Shown here: positions 47,821-56,308 of the stretch, piece after piece
Layout: the number at the start of each line of letters is the position of its first letter
Position numbering within the stretch: the stretch's first letter is position 1
Origin: Bacteroidales bacterium UBA4345
GTDB taxonomy: Bacteria; Bacteroidota; Bacteroidia; Bacteroidales; Paludibacteraceae
Direction of reading: 5' to 3'
Assembly: GCA_002396385.1 (NCBI GenBank)
Contig: DGTD01000078.1
Coordinates: 1-56,681 of the forward strand
DNA: 56,681 bases
Notes under the pieces: model-generated
Database searches by the model: none
Told to the model about the DNA's origin: nothing
The model's input: the letters and a program-made list of their open reading frames with translations, nothing else
Program-made: the position numbers and the translations under genes

Positions 47821-47837
47821 TTGGCACGGTGTTTGTA
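47821..47837 (+). promoter_or_regulatory. Sigma-54-like (-24/-12) promoter of the Tyr/Ser/Gly-rich exported protein
   Basis: TTGGCACGGTGTTTGTA matches TGGCACG-N4-TTGC: perfect -24 half, -12 half TTGT with correct spacing (GG, ten bases, GT). Predicted start near 47848. Confidence 0.55.
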
Positions 47838-47874
47838 CAACACAAAATACGAAAAGAATTAAACGAAAATATAT

Positions 47875-47880
47875 AGGAGG
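47875..47880 (+). promoter_or_regulatory. Strong Shine-Dalgarno site
   Basis: AGGAGG, eight bases before the ATG at 47889. Such a perfect site is unusual in Bacteroidetes, where most genes in this window have A-rich leaders, and it fixes the start codon. Confidence 0.7.
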
Positions 47881-47888
47881 ACAAGAAT

Positions 47889-48998
47889 ATGAGCAAGACA
47901 TTTAAATACTACGCGTTGCTATTTGCGACCTTCACAGTCCCTTCAATTTCGGTTTTCGCGCAAGACGATATTTATTATTCGGACGACGACGAGCCGGAAG
48001 AGGCCGAAGAAGTGGTAAAACAAACCACAGTGCAGTCTGACGACGGATATACAAACGAGAGTGTGTCTCGCCATGCAAACGACAAAGACACCCTTATCGC
48101 CTACGACGATAGCGACTTTGTCTACTCACGCCGTCTCAACCGTTTCCACGATGCAGACCTACCTGTCTACACCAGTGCGAGCGATGTAGATGCGAATGGC
48201 AACATCACTAATGTATATGTGATAAACGGCAATCCGTACTACACCTATTACCGTCCGGGTTGGGCATGGAGTTGGAATTACGGATACTCCACCTACTGGG
48301 GTTTATACGACCCTTGGTGGGACGGTTACTACTACCGCCACTCATGCTATTGGGGACCAGGTTGGGGCTATTATGGCTATTATGGTTATTATGGATACCC
48401 ATACCGTTACCATTATGGTTACAACTATGGCTACCACCATGCCGGACCACACTACTACGGCCGCAAGCATCTGACCCCATACTACAACCGTCATGCCTAC
48501 AGTCGTCACAACATGTTGGGCAGCAGAGGTAGCATGCAGCCACGTAGCTCCAGCCGTTCAGGTATCGACTCAAGAGGCCGCCGCGGTAGCAGCACCAGCA
48601 CGACATCGAGCAGCAGAAGCGTACGTTCTTACCAGAACAGTCCTAGCCGTAGCAACAGCAATGGCACAAGTTCATACCAATACAACGGCCGAGGCGGCAC
48701 ACGTTCAAGCGCATCGCCATCGAGCAGCGGCCCATCGTACAGAGGGACAAGAGGCAGTTCTTCCAACAGCAGTCTCCGTTCTTCAGGCTCGGGTTCAAGT
48801 TCAAATGCCGGACGTTCTTCCTATGGTGGTGACAGCCGTGGTTCTGGAAGCCGCTCATCGTTCGGAGGCAGCAGCAGTCGCGGCTCTTCGTTCGGAGGTG
48901 GCAGCTCGTCATACGGTGGAGGTAGCGGACGCGGTTCCTCGTTCAGTGGCGGCAGCCGTGGCGGGGCTTCAGGAGGAGGTCGTGGAGGCCACCGTTAA
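47889..48998 (+). CDS. Exported Tyr-rich and Ser/Gly/Arg-rich low-complexity protein
   Basis: A 369-residue protein with a signal peptide ending SISVFAQ. Mature parts: an acidic segment (DDIYYSDDDEPEEAEEVV), a middle region around 75-115 with a folded look (DSDFVYSRRLNRFHD, NVYVINGNPYYTYY), a Tyr/Trp/Gly-rich stretch (about 115-200, with GYYGYYGYYGY), and a C-terminal ~165 residues of Ser, Gly and Arg repeats such as GGSSSRGSSFGGGSSSYGGG. Similar Bacteroides proteins are vaguely named in databases; no function is known to me. Its composition suggests a surface, matrix or condensate-forming protein (guess). It has a sigma-54-like promoter and a strong ribosome-binding site. The next gene is 40 bases away. 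Confidence 0.85.
   Translation: MSKTFKYYALLFATFTVPSISVFAQDDIYYSDDDEPEEAEEVVKQTTVQSDDGYTNESVSRHANDKDTLIAYDDSDFVYSRRLNRFHDADLPVYTSASDVDANGNITNVYVINGNPYYTYYRPGWAWSWNYGYSTYWGLYDPWWDGYYYRHSCYWGPGWGYYGYYGYYGYPYRYHYGYNYGYHHAGPHYYGRKHLTPYYNRHAYSRHNMLGSRGSMQPRSSSRSGIDSRGRRGSSTSTTSSSRSVRSYQNSPSRSNSNGTSSYQYNGRGGTRSSASPSSSGPSYRGTRGSSSNSSLRSSGSGSSSNAGRSSYGGDSRGSGSRSSFGGSSSRGSSFGGGSSSYGGGSGRGSSFSGGSRGGASGGGRGGHR
48368..48394 (+). repeat. Three 9-bp tandem repeats encoding GYY units
   Basis: CTATTATGG is repeated twice exactly and once with T for the first C, in frame, coding for Gly-Tyr-Tyr units in the aromatic-rich region of the exported protein. Confidence 0.85.
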
Positions 48999-49037
48999 AA
49001 AAAACACATGCTTTCAACTTAAGAAACAACATTTAAT

Positions 49038-50405
49038 ATGAAAAAAATAACTTTGATTTGCGGTTTGATCGCATCAAGCATCACCGCTGGTTTTGCGCAA
49101 GACGACGATGCACTGACCTTTGCAGGTCGCGCATTAAAAATGAGTTTAGACGAGCCTGTTCTCGGTACAGCCCGCTACTCTGGTATGGCCGGTGCAATGG
49201 GCGCCCTAGGTGGCGATGGTAGTGCCATTAAGGACAACCCTGCAGCCCTCGGTATCTACCGGAAATGGGACATTGGACTGACTCCGAACTTGAGTTTGGA
49301 CAATGACGGCAACGCAGACTTCAACATCAACAATTTCAGTTGTGTCATGAATTTCGGCAAAAAGAACAGGAAGAAAGGATACATCACCTCTTCGTTCGCC
49401 ATTGCCTATAACCGATTGGCCAATTACAACAGAGACACCTATACAACCGGTTATCTGGATGACGGAACATACTACGAAAACGAATTCCTGGAAGACGATG
49501 GTTCAGGCTTGTGGCACTTCGCATACGGTATGAACATCAGCAACACTGTATATGCCGGTGTAGGCATCAATGTCGCGTCTCTCAGCTACAAACAGTCTAC
49601 CGAGTCGCATATTGGAAGGGATTTCGAGAACAACGACTTCGAACTTCTCGCAAACGGTTGGAATATGAATTTGGGTGTAATAGCCAAACCAGCCAAATTC
49701 TTGAGAGTAGGTGCCTCGTTCACCACACCAACATGGCTTTCAGTTACAGAAGATGCTTTCTATCCTGAAAGAGATGAGAACAACGAGCTGACTGGCAGAA
49801 TGGCTGGTTACGAAGGCGCTGAATACAGCGTTCAGACACCGCTAAAATTCGAAGGTAGCTTGGGCTTCATTATGGGCAAACGTGCTGTAGCCGACATCGA
49901 CTATATCTACAGCGATGCATCGGCCATCCGCGTAAAGAATGACGTAGGGCACCAGTTCCGCGATGTAAAATACTTCATTGACAAGAACTACAAGGCTACC
50001 CACACCATCAAAATCGGTACTGAAATACAGATTGCAAAAGGGTTCGCAGGCCGTTTGGGTTTTGCCCACCAGACCTCTCCTACACAAGACGAATGCTACG
50101 GCCGGAATGTCAGCAGAGAACCACTTTATAACAATGGTTTATACGTACCATACCAATACGAATCGGTTCTTTACTCTTACTCAATACCAAAATATGCAAA
50201 CTATTTCACCCTTGGTGCTGGTTATCATGGAAAGAACTTCTATGCTGACGTTGCTTACGTGAACAAGCAGCAGAAAGAGCACTTCTACGAATGGCAGGAA
50301 CCTGTTCTAGATGCTAACGGCAACATTGACGGTTGGAAGATTGATCCATACGACCAAATCATCAAGACCCACAACATTATGTTTACAGTGGGTGCAAAAT
50401 TCTAA
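49038..50405 (+). CDS. FadL/OmpP1-type outer-membrane protein
   Basis: A 455-residue beta-barrel protein with signal peptide ending SSITAGFAQ. The N-terminal hatch-like region RYSGMAGAMGALGGDGSAIK plus DNPAALGIY is the FadL/PorV-type signature (related Bacteroides proteins are often called hemin receptor), followed by alternating amphipathic strands and a C-terminal MFTVGAKF ending in Phe, typical of outer-membrane barrels. Possible role: uptake of hydrophobic compounds. It follows the low-complexity protein by 40 bases and ends in a terminator. A shorter paralog lies at 51651. Confidence 0.85.
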   Translation: MKKITLICGLIASSITAGFAQDDDALTFAGRALKMSLDEPVLGTARYSGMAGAMGALGGDGSAIKDNPAALGIYRKWDIGLTPNLSLDNDGNADFNINNFSCVMNFGKKNRKKGYITSSFAIAYNRLANYNRDTYTTGYLDDGTYYENEFLEDDGSGLWHFAYGMNISNTVYAGVGINVASLSYKQSTESHIGRDFENNDFELLANGWNMNLGVIAKPAKFLRVGASFTTPTWLSVTEDAFYPERDENNELTGRMAGYEGAEYSVQTPLKFEGSLGFIMGKRAVADIDYIYSDASAIRVKNDVGHQFRDVKYFIDKNYKATHTIKIGTEIQIAKGFAGRLGFAHQTSPTQDECYGRNVSREPLYNNGLYVPYQYESVLYSYSIPKYANYFTLGAGYHGKNFYADVAYVNKQQKEHFYEWQEPVLDANGNIDGWKIDPYDQIIKTHNIMFTVGAKF

Positions 50406-50430
50406 AATAATAGACATAGACCAATATCGG

Positions 50431-50463
50431 AAGTGTGCTGAAGCAATTCGGCACACTTTTTTG
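50431..50463 (+). terminator. Terminator after the first FadL-like gene
   Basis: A 12-bp stem (50431-50442 with 50447-50458, one G-T pair) capped by the stable tetraloop GCAA and followed by Ts. Confidence 0.9.
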
Positions 50464-50561
50464 TGTCTGATTGTATAAAAGGCAGACTTTAAAGGGCTAA
50501 AGTTCCGCCATATAGAAACTTTTTTCTACTTTTACAGAAGCAAAGACACATAACGTATGTT

Positions 50562-51617
50562 ATGATCCATCTATTGAGAAAACAGTCACTTTACAACCAA
50601 TCTCCGCTTAAGATATCCACGTTCGACGGTAGCAACTCGCCATACCATCCGAGCGTGTTGTACTTCGGCACGCCCCTTTATGGTTATTCTTACTGGATGG
50701 CATGTACCCCATATCCACACAAGACGGCACCCTACCGCGACCGGTACGAATGTCCATCGGTATATGTTTCCAACGATGGTCTACACTGGAAAGCGCCAGA
50801 AGGACTGACCAACCCAATCGACAATCTGACAGAAGAAGAGATAAAGGAATACGACTATCTGTCGGACCCGCACCTGTTGGTAAGGGGAGATGCCATTGAA
50901 TGTTGGTACAGGAAGACCAAACGGCATGGGAAAAGCAGCTACAGCAGCGACAGCCAGCACTATCTGCTAAGAAAGACGAGTAACGACGGTGTCAATTGGA
51001 GCAAAGAAGAGGTGCTGATGGACATCACAGACGTATACGGAAGGGAAATGGTGTCGCCCGCTACCCTATACGAAGGAATTTACAAGATGTGGATAGTAGA
51101 CTTGGAGATAGGAGCTGGCTGCAACAACATCAAATTCCTGTCTTCGGAAGATGGTGTCAATTGGACTGGGATAAAGCCTTGCAAGCTGAACGGGCGCAAA
51201 ATAGTACCATGGCACATTGACGTACAACATTTCGACGGATACTATTGGCTGACTTGTTACGAGAAGCACAAGACACTGACACTGTGGAGAAGCGGCGACG
51301 GAATCCAATTTAAATACTTGTGCGAATTGCTCTCTCCGTCACAAGTCACAGCATCATTTTACAGCAAAATGCTATACCGGGCCAGTCTTATAAAGGTAGT
51401 CGGCAACGACTACCGCCTCTATTTTAGTGCGGAAGACGATTTTTCTTCACATATAGGCGTCATGTGTGGCGAATCGCCAACATCGATGCAGGTGATTTCG
51501 GTCGATGGCGGAGAGCACCGCCACATAGAGAAACTGACAGACGTCTTCAAATTATACCTGAAGGGGAAAACGGCCTCCCTCATTTTCAAATTGAAATTGA
51601 AGATATCACAGCTATAA
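50562..51617 (+). CDS. Beta-propeller glycosidase-like protein (GH43/GH32/GH117-like fold)
   Basis: A 351-residue protein without signal peptide. The repeated strand patterns are those of five-bladed propeller glycosidases: HPSVLYFGTPLYGYSYWMAC, ECPSVYVSNDGLHWKAPEGL, YLSDPHLLVRGDAIECWYR, SNDGVNWSKEEVLMD, SSEDGVNWTGIKP and YDYRLYFSAEDD-like YRLYFSAEDD. The NDG.hW and EDG.NW turns mark the blades. The family and substrate are not recognised with confidence; acidic residues such as Asp in SDPHLL could be catalytic. Cytoplasmic location would be unusual for such an enzyme. It lies 33 bases before a FadL-like gene, so they are probably cotranscribed. Confidence 0.7.
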   Translation: MIHLLRKQSLYNQSPLKISTFDGSNSPYHPSVLYFGTPLYGYSYWMACTPYPHKTAPYRDRYECPSVYVSNDGLHWKAPEGLTNPIDNLTEEEIKEYDYLSDPHLLVRGDAIECWYRKTKRHGKSSYSSDSQHYLLRKTSNDGVNWSKEEVLMDITDVYGREMVSPATLYEGIYKMWIVDLEIGAGCNNIKFLSSEDGVNWTGIKPCKLNGRKIVPWHIDVQHFDGYYWLTCYEKHKTLTLWRSGDGIQFKYLCELLSPSQVTASFYSKMLYRASLIKVVGNDYRLYFSAEDDFSSHIGVMCGESPTSMQVISVDGGEHRHIEKLTDVFKLYLKGKTASLIFKLKLKISQL

Positions 51618-51650
51618 ACATTCATTCTTTTTAGAGACAAGCGTACGAAA

Positions 51651-52895
51651 ATGAAACACATATTACTACCTTCACTCTTTCTCATAGGCGCAGCCTCCTA
51701 TTCCTATGGCCAAACAGACGATGCCGTATCGCTTGGCAGCCGTTGTCTGACATTAGGCTACGAAGAGGCAGTAACAGGCAGTGCCCGATACAGTGCCATG
51801 GCCGGAGCACGGATGGCAATAGGAGAAGACATCAGTACAATAAGAGAGAATCCTGCCGGATTAGGTCTGTTCACCGAGAAGTCGGAAATCAGCATAACAC
51901 CAGATTTCACCGCTGGAAACGAAAGTAACAAATTCGGGCTGGCAAATGCTGGAGCGGCATTCGTTTTGGGAAACAACCACAAAGCAGACGGGTATACGTC
52001 GTCGGCCATTGGCTTGTCGTACCACAGGCTGAAAAATTTCAGCGACAGAATGCGTTACAACGACGCACTGCTTACCGGGAAAGGCAGCAATGCAATGTGG
52101 AGTGCCGGATACGGCATAAACATCGGGAACCGCTACTTCTTCGGCCTCGGCATAAACATCATAACAGGCAGTTACGAACTGCACACAAACAACCATGACG
52201 GGAGCAACTCGATCGACACTAAGACTACAGGATGGAACGTAAAAGCCGGCACCGTGGTCAAACTAACAGAAGACCTAAACCTCGCTCTCGCACTACATTC
52301 ACCCTCCCGCTATAATTTCGAGGAGACAAGAGCTGTCGATATTTATGAAAGTATTGACAAGAGGAACTCTAAAAATTACAACGACATAGAGTACCACCAA
52401 TGGGGGCCGCTGAAGCTAGCTGCCGGCATAGGCTGGCATTTGGGAGAGAAATCGGTTATTGACGCTGAATATTCATACCAAGATTTCAGAGCGTTGAATG
52501 TAGGCAATTCATACGACTATTTCAACGACGTGAAAGACTATGTGGAATCTAACATGAGGTGCAGCCATACCATTAGGGTTGGATTTGAGTCGGAGCTATA
52601 CAACAATTTGAAGGGAAGGCTTGGAACCTTGTTTACAACATCGCCAGCCGACACCCCCGGACCCGAAAAGACACAAGGCAAAGACATCGGTTATGGTCTG
52701 AACGTACCGCACCAGTCACTATACGTGTGTGCAGGAGCAGGCTATCGGTACAACTGGCTATACGCAGACCTGGCTTATGTGTACAAGAACCAGAAGACAG
52801 ACTACATATTTTCAACCGGTAGTGGCGAAACCGTCATAACAGGCAAAGCACTGAACAGTTCGGAAATACTCTTAACTATAGGCGCACGATTTTGA
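51651..52895 (+). CDS. FadL/OmpP1-type outer-membrane protein, paralog
   Basis: A 414-residue beta-barrel protein with signal peptide ending ASYSYGQ. It repeats the architecture of the gene at 49038: ARYSAMAGARMAIGEDISTI then RENPAGLGLF, mid-barrel GINIGNRYFFGLGINIITG, and a C-terminal LLTIGARF. Overall identity looks modest, so the duplication is old. Function is unknown beyond likely outer-membrane transport. It follows the propeller gene by 33 bases. Confidence 0.85.
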   Translation: MKHILLPSLFLIGAASYSYGQTDDAVSLGSRCLTLGYEEAVTGSARYSAMAGARMAIGEDISTIRENPAGLGLFTEKSEISITPDFTAGNESNKFGLANAGAAFVLGNNHKADGYTSSAIGLSYHRLKNFSDRMRYNDALLTGKGSNAMWSAGYGINIGNRYFFGLGINIITGSYELHTNNHDGSNSIDTKTTGWNVKAGTVVKLTEDLNLALALHSPSRYNFEETRAVDIYESIDKRNSKNYNDIEYHQWGPLKLAAGIGWHLGEKSVIDAEYSYQDFRALNVGNSYDYFNDVKDYVESNMRCSHTIRVGFESELYNNLKGRLGTLFTTSPADTPGPEKTQGKDIGYGLNVPHQSLYVCAGAGYRYNWLYADLAYVYKNQKTDYIFSTGSGETVITGKALNSSEILLTIGARF

Positions 52896-52904
52896 GAAAA
52901 AAAC

Positions 52905-52945
52905 AACTGCCCCGCGCGAATTGACTCGTGCGGGGCAGTTTTTTA
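52905..52945. terminator. Bidirectional terminator between convergent genes
   Basis: An 11-bp GC-rich perfect stem (52905-52915 with 52930-52940), A-rich before and T-rich after. Confidence 0.92.
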
Positions 52946-52960
52946 TCAAAAGAATAAACT

Positions 52961-53932
52961 TTACAGTTCCCAAGCCAAGGCAGAAGCGCCAAGAATAGCG
53001 GCATTAGCACCAATAAGGGACGACTGAAGCAACTTAACCTTATTCTTAAACACAGGCATAAGGTTATCGTTCATAGCCTTAGCCGTTGGTTTATGTATAA
53101 GGTCGCCAGCTTGCGAGAGACCACCAAAAAGCACAATAGCCTCAGGGCTGCTGAACTTGACGAAATCGGCCAGAGCCTCACCCAAAATAGTACCTGTTTC
53201 AACGAAGATGTCGTTAGCCATCTTATCGCCTTCACGCGCACAATCGGTAATAATCTTACCGGTTATTTCCTCTTCCTTGTAATTGCGGAGTTTGGTAGGC
53301 GTAGTTTTATCCTGAGCCAGGAATTCACGCGCAGTGCGAACGATTCCGGTTGCAGAAGTGTAGCACTCCAAGCAACCCTTGTTGCCACAACCGCAAGGAC
53401 GACCGTTACGACGGACTACAACGTGACCAAGTTCACCGGCATTACCATCGCTACCATAAAGCAGTTTGCCGTTGCAGTAGATACCAGAACCAACACCCGT
53501 ACCAAGCGTAATCATAATGAAATCCTTCATGCCCTTGGCAACGCCATAAGTAGCCTCACCAATAGCAGCCGCATTCGCATCGTTCGTCAAAGAGACAGGA
53601 AGCCCGGTGCTTTCAGAAAGCAATTTGGCAAAAGGAACGATACCCTTCCAAGGCAGATTGGCAGCATGCTCAATGTTACCTGTATAGTAATTAGCATTAG
53701 GAGCGCCAATACCAATACCGTTGACATTAGCAATACCGACCTTACTTTCTTCAATAAGAGCCTTAATAGCAGACGACAAGGCAGACATATAGTCGTTAAG
53801 GTCCGGATACTGTTGGGTCTTAATAGAGTTTTGCGCAACCACATTACCCTTTTCATCAACAATACCGAAAGCAGTATTCGTACCACCAAGGTCAATGCCT
53901 ACAACGTAAGGCTTTTTAACTGAATTTGTCAT
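52961..53932 (-). CDS. ROK family sugar kinase (probable glucokinase)
   Basis: ROK proteins phosphorylate hexoses. The 323-residue protein has the ATP site GIDLGGTNTAFGIVDEKG at 13-30, the sugar site LTNDANAAAIGEA with the catalytic Asp, GTGVGSGIYCNGKLLYG, and the zinc site CGCGNKGCLECYTS. There is no DNA-binding domain, so it is a kinase rather than a NagC-type repressor. It follows the sugar transporter by 32 bases, pointing to glucose or a related hexose as substrate. Confidence 0.9.
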   Translation of the reverse strand: MTNSVKKPYVVGIDLGGTNTAFGIVDEKGNVVAQNSIKTQQYPDLNDYMSALSSAIKALIEESKVGIANVNGIGIGAPNANYYTGNIEHAANLPWKGIVPFAKLLSESTGLPVSLTNDANAAAIGEATYGVAKGMKDFIMITLGTGVGSGIYCNGKLLYGSDGNAGELGHVVVRRNGRPCGCGNKGCLECYTSATGIVRTAREFLAQDKTTPTKLRNYKEEEITGKIITDCAREGDKMANDIFVETGTILGEALADFVKFSSPEAIVLFGGLSQAGDLIHKPTAKAMNDNLMPVFKNKVKLLQSSLIGANAAILGASALAWEL

Positions 53933-53964
53933 TTATATTTCGAATTAATTATAAACCATTGAAT

Positions 53965-55413
53965 TTATTTCAAGACAATACTTTCGGGGTGTTCTTCGTG
54001 TTTCACCACTTTCACCTTAGCTTTTCCGATATGAGAGCCAACGAAACCATACCATGCCAAATAGATATAGCAGAACAAAGGCACAAAGAAAGCATAGCGC
54101 ATATATTCCACAGAAAGGTGATCGGTTACCAACCCCTGGATTGGCGGAACAATGGCACCGCCAAGAATCATCATAACCAGCAGAGAAGACCCCTGAGCAG
54201 TATATTCTTCCAACCCGTCAATAGCCAAAGTGAAAACATTGGAGAACATAATGGAGTTAAACAAACCGACCGAGAGAACGGCCCACAAAGAAATCTGTCC
54301 GTCGAAGCAGATCATAACAAGCAACAACACGATGTTAATCGTAGCAAAGAATCCCAACGTACGGGAAGGGAGTGATTTAGCCGATATAAAGACAATGTAA
54401 TTAAGAACGAGGTATACAAAGAAATATACCACCTCAGAGAACGATATATTTGCCTTCGTGTTCATTGCTATACAGCAGATGATGGCCGTAGTAAGGACGC
54501 CGGCGACAGCCATCAGCATATATTTTTTTGACGACTCCATCTGGCTCATGGAGATAGACCCCATAAACCGGCCAATCATGGCGCCCCCCCAATAGAACAT
54601 CAGGTAGGTAGTCGACACGCTGTTTGGCAAGCCATAAACACCCTCCATAAATCCGATCAGGTTATTGCCGATAGCCACCTCGGCACCGACATAGAAGAAA
54701 ATACCCAGCATACCATACACCAAGTAAGGGTGTTTAAGGGCGCCCGCACCCTTTACAGCAGCCACGGCACCGTTATTGACCTTATTGGGCACATTCGAGA
54801 AGAACAAGACGCCCGCCAGCATAAGCAGCACACTCGCCAAAACCAGATAAGGTATTTGTACGGCATTGGCAGAATTGGCATCAGCCTTAAAATAAGTAAA
54901 TATAAAGTAGCCACCCACAACCGGAGCCAGTGTGGTTCCCAACGAATTGAAAGCCTGCGAAAGATTCAGACGGCTGGAAGATGTTTGTGAGGGTCCGAGT
55001 ATCGACACCAACGGATTTGCCGCAATTTGCAGGAAGGTAAAGCCCGTACCCAACAAGAACAAAGCACCCAGGAAAAGAGGGAACTGCGGATTATCTGACC
55101 CAGCCTCTTTATAAAAAAGGAAGCAGGCCAGCGCCGCAATAACCAAACCCGCCACCAGTGTGTTCTTATAACCGATTTTCTGGATTGGGTCCTTATAAAA
55201 AGTGGAAACGAGGAAATAGATAAGCGAAATAACAAAGTAGGCGGTAAAAAACGCGAACTGTACCAAATTAGCCTCAAAATGTGTCAATTCGAAAACGCCC
55301 TTCAAGAAAGGAGTCAGCAAATCGTTCAAGCAGGTAATAAAACCCCACATAAAGAAGAGCGAAGTCAGCGTCACCAAAGCTGCGCTATAATTCTTTTTGT
55401 CTGTATTTTCCAT
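53965..55413 (-). CDS. Sugar MFS transporter, FucP/GluP family
   Basis: A 482-residue, 12-helix inner-membrane proton symporter. The first helices read FFMWGFITCLNDLLTPFLKG and ELTHFEANLVQFAFFTAYFV, typical of the FucP/GluP group that imports L-fucose, glucose, galactose or related sugars. The conserved FLQIAANPLVSILG and SRLNLSQAFNSLGTTLAPVV segments are present. The downstream ROK kinase makes glucose or galactose more likely than fucose, as no fucose isomerase or kinase is nearby. Confidence 0.92.
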   Translation of the reverse strand: MENTDKKNYSAALVTLTSLFFMWGFITCLNDLLTPFLKGVFELTHFEANLVQFAFFTAYFVISLIYFLVSTFYKDPIQKIGYKNTLVAGLVIAALACFLFYKEAGSDNPQFPLFLGALFLLGTGFTFLQIAANPLVSILGPSQTSSSRLNLSQAFNSLGTTLAPVVGGYFIFTYFKADANSANAVQIPYLVLASVLLMLAGVLFFSNVPNKVNNGAVAAVKGAGALKHPYLVYGMLGIFFYVGAEVAIGNNLIGFMEGVYGLPNSVSTTYLMFYWGGAMIGRFMGSISMSQMESSKKYMLMAVAGVLTTAIICCIAMNTKANISFSEVVYFFVYLVLNYIVFISAKSLPSRTLGFFATINIVLLLVMICFDGQISLWAVLSVGLFNSIMFSNVFTLAIDGLEEYTAQGSSLLVMMILGGAIVPPIQGLVTDHLSVEYMRYAFFVPLFCYIYLAWYGFVGSHIGKAKVKVVKHEEHPESIVLK

Positions 55414-55472
55414 GAATATAAGTTAGAATGTTTCAAACCACGAAGTTATTAAAAAATAAGATTCCAGTAATT

Positions 55473-55509
55473 AAAAAAGGGAGTCAAGTGAATTCCGACT
55501 CCCTTTTTT
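55473..55509. terminator. Terminator of efp (minus strand, usable in both directions)
   Basis: A perfect 13-bp stem (55473-55485 with 55497-55509) made of A6-GGGAGTC and its complement, giving a T-tract on each strand. It lies 21 bases past the efp stop. Confidence 0.9.
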
Positions 55510-55530
55510 AAATATTTTAAACAATTGCAA

Positions 55531-56106
55531 TTACTTCTTCAAGCCTGCATTTGCACGACCGAGGTAAGAACCGTCGCGGGTGTCGACGATAATTTCCTCA
55601 CCCTCCTCGATAAAGAGAGGCACACGTACGGTAGCACCAGTCTCAACAGTAGCAGGTTTCAGTGTGTTGGTAGCAGTATCGCCCTTCAAGCCAGGCTCGG
55701 TATAAGTGATTTTCAAAGAAACCTTTGCAGGAAGTTCTGCATAAAGGACGAGGTCGTCGTGAGAAACGACGTCAACGTTGTCACCTTCCTTCAAGAATTC
55801 AACACCGTTGATAGCCACCTTATCGATAGTGATCTGTTCGAAAGTTTCGTTGTTCATGAATACATAGGCATCGTCACCTTCCTTGTAAAGGAACTGGTAT
55901 GGACGCTTAGAAATCTGAACATCCTCCAACTTGAAACCGATCTGATAGGTACGCTCAAGCACGTTACCAGTCTTTACGTTCTTCATCTTGGTACGAACGA
56001 AAGTGTTACCCTTACCAGGCTTTACATGCTGGAACTCGATTACGAAATAATACTGGCCCTCGATAAGGAGGCAAGTACCGTTTTTAACTTCTTGGCAATT
56101 AATCAT
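55531..56106 (-). CDS. efp: Elongation factor P
   Basis: EF-P relieves ribosome stalling at polyproline. The 191-residue protein has the three-domain layout of the family: KOW-like N domain with [19 protein letters not shown], where Lys32 is at the tip of the loop that enters the peptidyl-transferase centre, then the OB domain with [14 protein letters not shown] and a C-terminal [20 protein letters not shown] followed by [11 protein letters not shown]. Whether Lys32 is modified cannot be told; no EpmA/EpmB gene is in the window. Confidence 0.96.
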   Translation of the reverse strand: MINCQEVKNGTCLLIEGQYYFVIEFQHVKPGKGNTFVRTKMKNVKTGNVLERTYQIGFKLEDVQISKRPYQFLYKEGDDAYVFMNNETFEQITIDKVAINGVEFLKEGDNVDVVSHDDLVLYAELPAKVSLKITYTEPGLKGDTATNTLKPATVETGATVRVPLFIEEGEEIIVDTRDGSYLGRANAGLKK

Positions 56107-56145
56107 ATAAATATCTTAATAATTATTTTTCGACGTTTGAACTTG

Positions 56146-56153
56146 CAAAATTA
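56146..56153 (-). promoter_or_regulatory. -7 promoter element of efp
   Basis: TAATTTTG on the minus strand, 39 bases before the efp ATG; no good -33 TTG at normal spacing. Confidence 0.45.
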
Positions 56154-56271
56154 TAAAAAAAATCGGCAAACTTCTATTTTTCAACTCATAAAAGCAAATA
56201 ACAGAACGAACACACAGCGATTAAATTGAAGGAAACTTAGCATAAAAATGGGAAAAACGGCGGAATAGTCT

Positions 56272-56279
56272 TAAATTTG
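56272..56279 (+). promoter_or_regulatory. -7 promoter element of tyrS
   Basis: TAAATTTG, 29 bases before the tyrS ATG; a weak ATG replaces the -33 TTG at 21 bases upstream. Confidence 0.5.
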
Positions 56280-56308
56280 CATACAGTATAAAAAGAATTA
56301 TCCATTCG

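Noticed and set aside
48361..48440. Short repeats considered as a CRISPR-like array
   Set aside because: The units are 9 bp, in frame, and encode Gly-Tyr-Tyr; there are no spacers.
48493..49041. 182-codon alternative frame in the Ser/Gly/Arg-rich region
   Set aside because: Produced by GC-rich repeats in another frame; gives an Ala/Val/Glu-rich translation lacking a signal peptide and running into the next gene's start.
53093..53923. 276-codon + frame antisense to the ROK kinase
   Set aside because: Shadow of a well-supported gene; Asn/Thr/Arg-rich composition without domains.
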